Assembly: GCA_035518815.1 (NCBI GenBank)
Contig: DATIXG010000072.1
Coordinates: 62,001 to 126,000 of the forward strand
Reading direction: 5' to 3'
Length of the DNA: 64,000 bases
Source: AG25 sp035518815
GTDB taxonomy: Bacteria; Gemmatimonadota; Gemmatimonadetes; Gemmatimonadales; GWC2-71-9
The notes beneath the pieces are model-generated. The model saw nothing but the letters and a program-made list of their open reading frames with translations. It did no database searches and was not told the origin of the DNA. This document shows, piece after piece, positions 59,301 to 64,000 of the stretch. A program made the translations under genes and the position numbers. Every line of letters begins with the position of its first letter. Positions within the stretch are counted from its first letter, which is position 1.

Positions 59301-59580
59301 CCTCGGCTCCCAGCCCCTCGCGTTGCGGATAGAGCGCGGCGATCCTGCCCACCAACGTCACAGCATCGGCGAGCCACCGCTCCGCATCGACCGGCGTGGG
59401 CGCCAGCACCACGAGTACGCGCTGCGGGAATCGTCGTGCGAGTGCGGCAACCAGTGCGGCAGGGCTCGAGCCGGGGAGACCGCCAACGGCGACCCGCCCG
59501 CCCGGCGGCGGCAAGTGCTCGGCCAATGCGCGCATGGCAGGCAGCTTGTCGAGACCGTCGAGCAGGAAATCGAATGCCAT
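56308..59580 (-). CDS. mfd: Transcription-repair coupling factor
   Basis: Mfd removes RNA polymerase stalled at DNA damage and recruits UvrA; it acts in the cytoplasm. The 1090-residue protein keeps the family layout: UvrB-like N-terminal domains (GGRVAVGGLPGSSPAALVAA, VHGGIIDVYGFGM), the RNA-polymerase-binding RID domain (TAGDYVVHLEHGIGIYRGLQ), the RecG-like motor with LLVGDVGYGKTEVAVRAAF (Walker A), LLIVDEEHRFGVRHKERLK (DEEH box), TLTATPIPRTLHQSLARLRD and QLYQLRGRVGRSHRRAYCYL, and a TRCF C-terminal domain. It is slightly shorter than E. coli Mfd. ATG at 59580 overlaps the BatA-like stop as TGATG. Confidence 0.96.
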   Translation of the reverse strand: MAFDFLLDGLDKLPAMRALAEHLPPPGGRVAVGGLPGSSPAALVAALARRFPQRVLVVLAPTPVDAERWLADAVTLVGRIAALYPQREGLGAEEPHLEIAGERVETVAALLSGAVRVLVTTARGSAERSGVPAALEHMRLVVEPKRAENADVAALSGVAARLVAMGYERVPTVTEVAQFSVHGGIIDVYGFGMAAPARIEWWNDEIVSLRAFDLDSQRSGDAIARVTILPVRTEEAGAVNRSPGGRASLLDLLPSDSLVVLEQESALDREVARAWDEAAHHLEVARRLGEDPPAREALWLPPDGWRQRLGGFARLSINAPDAEMQFPITPPETVDRNLRRLEQVLATDPPSVILCDNQGQLERLEELLGPDRARLAVGALDGGFVLPTVRVLTDHEIFRRARRLRRPRRYRTAAPTAAVGRLTAGDYVVHLEHGIGIYRGLQTIAVGEGELEVAVVEYEGGARLNVPLYRLDQLEPYRVAGDGDAPPPRLHRLGATTWQRQRDKARAAIREMATELLNLYARRQLAGGFAFLPDTPWQRALESAFLYEDTPDQRKATDEVKRDMERPQPMDRLLVGDVGYGKTEVAVRAAFKAVQSGKQVAVLVPTTILAEQHGRTFRERLADYPIRIEVLSRFRGPAETRRVLGQLKHGEVDIVIGTHRLLSRDVGFRDLGLLIVDEEHRFGVRHKERLKALKLAVDVLTLTATPIPRTLHQSLARLRDLTLLETPPKDRSPVLTFVEPWDDGLLEEALARELSRGGQVYFVHNRIETIATIAGRVETLAPAGARIAVAHGQLKERELDEIMGRFVGGEVDVLVCTMIVESGLDVSNANTMIVDRADQLGLAQLYQLRGRVGRSHRRAYCYLLVPDGVDHDAEQRLQVLEHHTDLGSGYRIALRDLELRGAGNLLGRDQSGHAQAVGIDTYLRWLDETVRALSQPSQAAAGTGEPPDVTLDEAAYLPDEYVGDDGAKLDLYRRLANAKQPCDIQAVREELRDRFGPLPAEAARLLLVAELRALGAQLGLATVLVKGDEARLTFRGGTQPRLTGLQSALEAVQFEAEVRRTTPLSLRLRRVGGEAVGPGLVRALTAAGET

Positions 59581-61253
59581 CAATCGGTCCGCGTAGCGAT
59601 GCCGAGCTCAACGAGCGCCACGAGCAGGGCGAGCCCCAGGAACCACGCGCTCGCGTCGACCCGATGCGTGCCTGCGAATCGCGCGGCGGCGAAACGCGCC
59701 GGGGCGAGCGGCGGGGAGCCCAGCGCCCGCGTCACTGCCGCCGGCGTCGCACGGGTGAGGTCCGATTCGCGCGGGTCGGGACCGAAGACAGTGGCCCCGA
59801 TCGTATCCGTCCCGCGCAGCCGGAACACCACCCCTGCACGCCCTTCCGCCGCGTCCGCCGGTGTCGTGCCCCGCGCCAGACGGTTCACCAGCGCGTCGAC
59901 GAACGGGACGAATCCCGGCGTCGCAGGGAGAGCAGTCCAAGCCGTGTCGAGCCGGCTGCCGAGCAGCACCAACCCGTGGTCTCGCACAAGCCACGGCTCC
60001 CCGTTGACGCTCGCCATCACGTCCCCCACGGCTCCACCACCCAGCTGGTAGCGCCGCAGGACGAGGACGCCGCTCACTTGCTCGATCCGCGGAGCCACGA
60101 TCGGTCCTGGAGTACCCGGCGCGCCGTACCGCCACTGCGCGCCCCGCGCGGCCAGCGACCGGTTCACCTCTCCCATCAGCGCCGGGTCAGCCGAAGGAGT
60201 AACGATGGCGCCGACGCGCCCCGGACCATCAATCACGACCTCGCTCCCGTCCGTTACGCGCCGCCCCTCGCGTAACACTGCCAGCGCCGCGGCGACGAAC
60301 GGGCCCGCCGCGGGCGCCGCGCGGACGCCCGCTGGCGGGGCCACGACCGAAACGAACACGCGGTGGTCATCCGCGCGGAGCTCGTCGGGGTCGAGCACGA
60401 CGTCGCCCACCCACCATCCCGGCCCCAGCTGCGGCAACGGGAGCGATACGGCCGAGCCGGGAGCGGCGAGCGCCGGGCCGACAGTGCGGCCATGCAAGCG
60501 CACCGTCACCGCCGCCGGTGGAGCGCCGGAGGTTCCGACCACGGGCACGGCGACCGCTCCGTCCGTCACCCGTAGCACACCCACGCCGCGGTTCAGGGGT
60601 GGCTCGACCGATGGCTCGAGGACCAGCACCCGCGCGCCGCCGGTCTCGGACACGCTCCCAGGGCCCAGGGCTGACGCCTGCAAGTCGCTCACTACTTCCA
60701 CCTCTCGGGCGCGCAGCGGCTCGCTGTTCACGATCTCGAGGGCGCGAGCCGTCACGGCCACGAGATCCAGCCGCTGCGGCGACGCGGAAGCACTGTCCAC
60801 GACCGCTGCAAGGCCGGGTGCGGTCCCGCCCCGGGCCATACCATCGGCGAGGATCAACCACAACCGATCCTCGGCACGGGCGGCAGCGAATGAGGCGCGA
60901 GCATCGAGCCGCAATCGGTCGAGGACGGGCTTGCCGTCAACCACAGCGCCCGACGAGAGAGAGTTGTCGAAGATCAATACCATCGCGGTCGGCTCGTGCA
61001 CGCCGCCACCCGCCGCCGGGATCACCGGGGCGGCTGCGCCGAACACGACCAGCGCGATGAGTGCGGTGCGTAACAGGAGCAGGAGCAAATGTCGGAGCCG
61101 CAACCGTCGAGCACTCTGGCGCTCTGCCTCAGAGAGGTATCGCAACGCGGGGAAGTCGGCCTCGGGAGGCGTTCGGCGCTCGAGCAGGTGCAGGAGTACC
61201 GGGATCGCCGCCACCGCGAGCCCGAGCAACAACCATGGGTGCAGGAACGTCAC
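59580..61253 (-). CDS. BatA-like membrane protein with vWA-type domain
   Basis: This is an inner-membrane protein of 557 residues. It starts VTFLHPWLLLGLAVAAIPVL, the classic BatA N-terminal helix, followed by LHLLERRTPPEADFPALRYL and a second helix region. A vWA-like region follows (AMVLIFDNSLSSGAVVDGKP) in which the MIDAS motif DxSxS is present as DNSLS. The rest is beta-rich, and a final helix (ASAWFLGLALLVALVELGIA) anchors the C-terminus. Homologues pair with MoxR and DUF58 proteins in aerotolerance or envelope systems; no moxR is seen in the window. The GTG start overlaps the DUF58 stop as GTGA. Confidence 0.87.
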   Translation of the reverse strand: MTFLHPWLLLGLAVAAIPVLLHLLERRTPPEADFPALRYLSEAERQSARRLRLRHLLLLLLRTALIALVVFGAAAPVIPAAGGGVHEPTAMVLIFDNSLSSGAVVDGKPVLDRLRLDARASFAAARAEDRLWLILADGMARGGTAPGLAAVVDSASASPQRLDLVAVTARALEIVNSEPLRAREVEVVSDLQASALGPGSVSETGGARVLVLEPSVEPPLNRGVGVLRVTDGAVAVPVVGTSGAPPAAVTVRLHGRTVGPALAAPGSAVSLPLPQLGPGWWVGDVVLDPDELRADDHRVFVSVVAPPAGVRAAPAAGPFVAAALAVLREGRRVTDGSEVVIDGPGRVGAIVTPSADPALMGEVNRSLAARGAQWRYGAPGTPGPIVAPRIEQVSGVLVLRRYQLGGGAVGDVMASVNGEPWLVRDHGLVLLGSRLDTAWTALPATPGFVPFVDALVNRLARGTTPADAAEGRAGVVFRLRGTDTIGATVFGPDPRESDLTRATPAAVTRALGSPPLAPARFAAARFAGTHRVDASAWFLGLALLVALVELGIATRTD

Positions 61254-62131
61254 GTGAGGAGGCGAAGCGCCGTGCCGAACGGGACGTCGGTTCGGATCGG
61301 GTGGTACGCGATGCCGTGACGGCGACAAGCGGTGCGCCAACCCACAATCGCCTGCTCGACGGTGGCGGCATAGGCCCGGGCCAGCTCGCGTGGTCGGACA
61401 ACCATGCTAGCGGCCGACTCCATATCTCGCAGCCTCACCTCAGGAGGACCGGACAGCTCGAGCTCCCCGCGATCCATCACATGCAGGACGACGACCTGAT
61501 GGCCCCTGTGCCGCAGGAACCGCATCGCCGTCAGCGCCAGCTCCCGATCGAACAAGAGGTCGGAGAGCAGGACGACCAGGCCGCGACGCGCGAGCAGCGA
61601 CACCACATGGCGCATCGCAGGGGCCGCCGCCGTGCCTCCTCCGTCCGGTGTGTCGAGCAAGCCTCGTACGACGCGACTCCACTGTCCGGCCTTGATACGG
61701 GCCGGAACCACCTGGCGCACCGCATCGTCGAAGGTCACGAGGCCCGTCGCATCGCGCTGGCGAAGCAGGATCAGCGCCAGGGCTGCGGCGAGACGGTCCG
61801 CGTAGGCGCGCTTCGTAAGGCGGTCGGGCGAGCCTCGCCACGCCATGGACCGGCTGGTGTCTACGAGGATGACAGCGCGAAGGTTGGTCTCTTCCTCGAA
61901 CTGCTTCACGAACAGCCGGTCGGATCGGGCGAGGATTCTCCAGTCGAGGTAGCGGGGTTCGTCGCCCGGTTGGTATGCCCGATGTTCGGTGAATTCCACT
62001 GAGAATCCACGAAACGGCGATCGATGAATACCGGCCAGAAACCCCTCGACCACCCCCTGGGCCGTGATCTCGATCCCCCCAAGACGGGCGACTTCCGCAG
62101 GATCGAGCAGGTCCAGCCGCGTCGCTACCAT
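61250..62131 (-). CDS. DUF58 domain protein
   Basis: This is a cytoplasmic protein of 293 residues. The DUF58 signature is SVEFTEHRAYQPGDEPRYLD with WRILARSDRLFVKQFEEE, and the vWA-like part begins RAVILVDTSRSMAWRGSPDR, retaining the DxSxS motif. DUF58 proteins are partners of MoxR AAA+ ATPases and BatA/BatB proteins, probably chaperoning envelope or metal-enzyme assembly. It is the first gene of the minus-strand operon DUF58-BatA-mfd-ppiC-surA-pdxA. It diverges from the DUF4384 gene across 173 bases. Confidence 0.92.
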   Translation of the reverse strand: MVATRLDLLDPAEVARLGGIEITAQGVVEGFLAGIHRSPFRGFSVEFTEHRAYQPGDEPRYLDWRILARSDRLFVKQFEEETNLRAVILVDTSRSMAWRGSPDRLTKRAYADRLAAALALILLRQRDATGLVTFDDAVRQVVPARIKAGQWSRVVRGLLDTPDGGGTAAAPAMRHVVSLLARRGLVVLLSDLLFDRELALTAMRFLRHRGHQVVVLHVMDRGELELSGPPEVRLRDMESAASMVVRPRELARAYAATVEQAIVGWRTACRRHGIAYHPIRTDVPFGTALRLLT

Positions 62132-62304
62132 GATTGATGCCTGAACCTAATGGCCGGCCCATTGTCGCCGGTAGAGGACAACGACCGATGAGCAGCGGCA
62201 ACCGTTACTTCTCTAATAGATTGTCGTCGTTGCGCTTGCGTCACAGGCGCAGTACCCCGTCGCGTGGCATGCGGCCTGCCCTTCCCAGCCATCGGGAGGA
62301 TCCT

Positions 62305-63411
62305 ATGCTCACACACGCCGTGCTGCTCGCTCAGCTGCTCGCCGTCGGCGGTCCGCCAACCCTCGCGACCACGTCCTACCGGCCGAGGATCGAGGTTTGG
62401 ACCAACCGCGGCGAAGATCCTTATTCGAGTGGCGAGGCGGTTCGCGTGAGCTTCAAGACCGAGCGTGACGCCTTCGTCACATTGCTCCGCGTCGATACCG
62501 ACGGTCGAATCCATATTCTCTTCCCTCGCGAGCCGTGGGGCGACAACTTCGCAAGCGGCGGGCGAGTGTACGAGGTCGAGGGCGTAGGACGGTCCAGCGC
62601 GTTCGGTATCGATGACTATCCCGGCGAAGGATACATCTTCGCCATTGCGTCCGCCGATCCGTTCACCTATGACGGCATCGCGAGCGCCCAGCACTGGGAC
62701 TACCGGCTCATCGGCGACGACGGCCAGATCCGGGGCGATCCCTACGCCGCACTCACCGACCTGGCCTCTCGTATGCTCCCCGAGAACTACCCCGACTGGG
62801 ACTACGACGTCGTTCCCTACTACGTGCAGCAGCATTACCAGTATCCGCGCTTTTTGTGCTACGATTGCCACTCGTACGTAAGCTACCCGCGCTGGAATCC
62901 ATACGACTATTCCTGCGTGCGTTTTCGCATCGTAGTGTTCGACGATCCCTATTACTACCCCTACCGCTACTACGGCGGTAGGCGAGTCGCCTTCACTCGC
63001 CCCTACCGGCCCGAGCCCCGATTCATCTTCAAGGACCGTGGCGCCAACGACGCATTCGTGACCCGGGTGCGCGAGCGGCCCGTCAACGACGACCGGCGCC
63101 GCGACGTGGGTGTGCGGGGACGCGACCTGGGTGGTCCAGGCTTCGTGCCAGCACCTCGCGAGTCTCGTCGTGCGGCGCCGCCGTCGCAACCGAGCCCCCC
63201 GGAGCGGCGTCCGGCACCGCCGCCGCGCCAGGAACGCCCCCAGCCTCCGGACCAGCCGTCTCAGCGAGAGCGGCCAGCGCACCCGGATCACCCGGCGCCT
63301 CGGACAGCACCCGCATCGCCGCGGCAAGCGCCCAAGGCGGAACCCCAGCATCAGGGCGGGCGCGAATCCGGCAATGGACAGGAGCCGGAGCTGCGACGTC
63401 GCAGGCCCTGA
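62305..63411 (+). CDS. DUF4384 domain secreted protein with Pro/Arg-rich tail
   Basis: The protein has 368 residues. ATG at 62305 has GGGAGGA directly upstream; the start reads MLTHAVLLAQLLAVGGPPTL, a short signal-like segment. Residues about 25-125 match DUF4384: IEVWTNRGEDPYSSGEAVRV, DAFVTLLRVDTDGRIHILFP, and YIFAIASADPF. The next part is rich in Tyr, Trp and Pro (YDVVPYYVQQHYQYPRF), and the last 110 residues are Pro/Arg/Gln-rich and certainly disordered. DUF4384 proteins are extracytoplasmic, sometimes fused to kinases, with unknown roles. A longer open frame upstream lacks a ribosome site. Confidence 0.82.
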   Translation: MLTHAVLLAQLLAVGGPPTLATTSYRPRIEVWTNRGEDPYSSGEAVRVSFKTERDAFVTLLRVDTDGRIHILFPREPWGDNFASGGRVYEVEGVGRSSAFGIDDYPGEGYIFAIASADPFTYDGIASAQHWDYRLIGDDGQIRGDPYAALTDLASRMLPENYPDWDYDVVPYYVQQHYQYPRFLCYDCHSYVSYPRWNPYDYSCVRFRIVVFDDPYYYPYRYYGGRRVAFTRPYRPEPRFIFKDRGANDAFVTRVRERPVNDDRRRDVGVRGRDLGGPGFVPAPRESRRAAPPSQPSPPERRPAPPPRQERPQPPDQPSQRERPAHPDHPAPRTAPASPRQAPKAEPQHQGGRESGNGQEPELRRRRP

Positions 63412-63487
63412 TCGCAAGCATGTTTGGTACCGAGCAACGCGCCTTGCCGTGGTCCCGCCCGGCTTGGCGCGTTAGCTTTTTCGACCC

Positions 63488-64000
63488 ATGATGTTGCGAC
63501 TCGCGGTGCTGCTGTGCCTCCCCTGCGTGCTCGGCGCGCAGGCGCCCGTGCCGCCCGCACGCGCCGCCGGTGCGATCACCCCGGAGGATGTTCGCCACCG
63601 CATCGAGGTGTTGGCCAACGATTCCATGCGGGGACGCGACACGCCCAGTCCGCAACTCGACCAAGTCGCGAGCTGGATCGCCGCAGAATTCCGTCGGTTC
63701 GGCCTACGGCCGGGTGGGACCGATGGGACGTTCTTGCAGCACTACGACATCGTTCGCTCCGAGCTCGACACGGCTCAGACCGCTCTCACGGTGGCGCGCG
63801 GGGGAGGCCCGCCAGTCGTGCTCAAGGCCGGCAGCGAGATGGACGTGCTGCCGTTTGGCCCGCCGCCGCTGCGCGACGTCAGCGGCCCCGTGGTCTTGCT
63901 GACAGGGCGAGCGGATTCGACCCCCGATCCGCTGGCGGGGGCCGACCTTCGCGGGGCCTGGATCGCCGAGCTGGCCACCAGCAGCCCAACGGGAAATATC
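63488..64000 (+). CDS. Secreted M28-type peptidase, 3' truncated
   Basis: The frame begins ATGATG at 63488 and runs open to the window end (171 codons). A signal peptide (MMLRLAVLLCLPCVLGAQAP) is followed by ITPEDVRHRIEVLANDSMRG and RDTPSPQLDQVASWIAAEF with RRFGLRPGGTDGTFLQHYDI. This opening is typical of secreted M28 aminopeptidase-like proteins, in which the protease-associated domain follows; here GPVVLLTGRAD and LAGADLRGAWI fit that segment. The zinc-ligand motifs would lie beyond the window, so the family call rests on the N-terminus only. Confidence 0.75.
   Translation, partial: MMLRLAVLLCLPCVLGAQAPVPPARAAGAITPEDVRHRIEVLANDSMRGRDTPSPQLDQVASWIAAEFRRFGLRPGGTDGTFLQHYDIVRSELDTAQTALTVARGGGPPVVLKAGSEMDVLPFGPPPLRDVSGPVVLLTGRADSTPDPLAGADLRGAWIAELATSSPTGNI

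Noticed and set aside
57796..60051. 751-codon open frame opposite mfd
   Set aside because: Complete overlap with mfd on the other strand, Arg/His-rich low-structure sequence, no start signal.

Overview
The window is a GC-rich, gene-dense bacterial chromosome segment of 64 kb. It carries 56 supported protein genes, one probable gene remnant and three tRNA genes (Trp, His, Ile). I see no rRNA, CRISPR array, intact insertion sequence, transposase, integrase or phage module. The genes fit a Gram-negative-type soil or environmental bacterium: many secreted lipoproteins, outer-membrane barrel-like proteins, SurA/PpiC foldases, a BatA/DUF58 pair and short-form HisG with HisZ. The style resembles Gemmatimonadota, but no marker here proves the phylum. 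Start codons are often GTG, and also TTG and probably CTG. Many neighbours overlap by NTGA or TGATG, which points to translational coupling.

Region 1-9.8 kb: the end of a diguanylate cyclase, an orphan cytoplasmic protein, a ThuA-like lipoprotein, a VOC dioxygenase/glyoxalase-like enzyme, a copper-site lipoprotein, and a minus-strand trehalose operon (otsA-otsB-GH15). In this operon OtsA carries an extra N-terminal two-helix membrane sensor-like region. Region 9.9-16.6 kb: an MscS channel, a DUF5602 protein paired with a CxxCH lipoprotein, a lipoprotein with an Asp/His-rich tail, a YchF-type P-loop NTPase and a small lipoprotein.

Region 16.7-24 kb: a two-PDZ secreted protein coupled to an outer-membrane-barrel/NlpC-P60 fusion, and a second copy of that fusion next to an M48 protease. 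Both NlpC/P60 domains have Ala where the catalytic Cys should be. A tRNA-Trp gene has direct-repeat copies of its 3' end on the far side of the M48 gene, and a methyltransferase-like gene sits between tRNA-Trp and tRNA-His. A class IV aminotransferase follows.

Region 24-45 kb: a glycine-rich collagen-like lipoprotein, a CrtI/PYROXD2-type oxidoreductase, an M1 aminopeptidase with a repeat tail and a CPBP protease; then an SDR, a propeller lipoprotein, a DinB protein and a quinone reductase; then a BON protein, PII and Amt (nitrogen sensing and ammonium uptake); then a CPA2 antiporter with a second quinone reductase, three tandem paralogous lipoproteins, an RcnB-like protein, tRNA-Ile, and a MarR-ClcA operon behind a 26-bp palindrome.

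Region 45-64 kb: TypA with a small, very acidic protein; a CDF metal exporter coupled to HisD; a CorC/HlyC-type protein followed by HisZ and HisG on the opposite strand; and a long minus-strand operon (DUF58, BatA-like, Mfd, two foldases, PdxA). The window ends with a DUF4384 protein and the start of a secreted M28-type peptidase.
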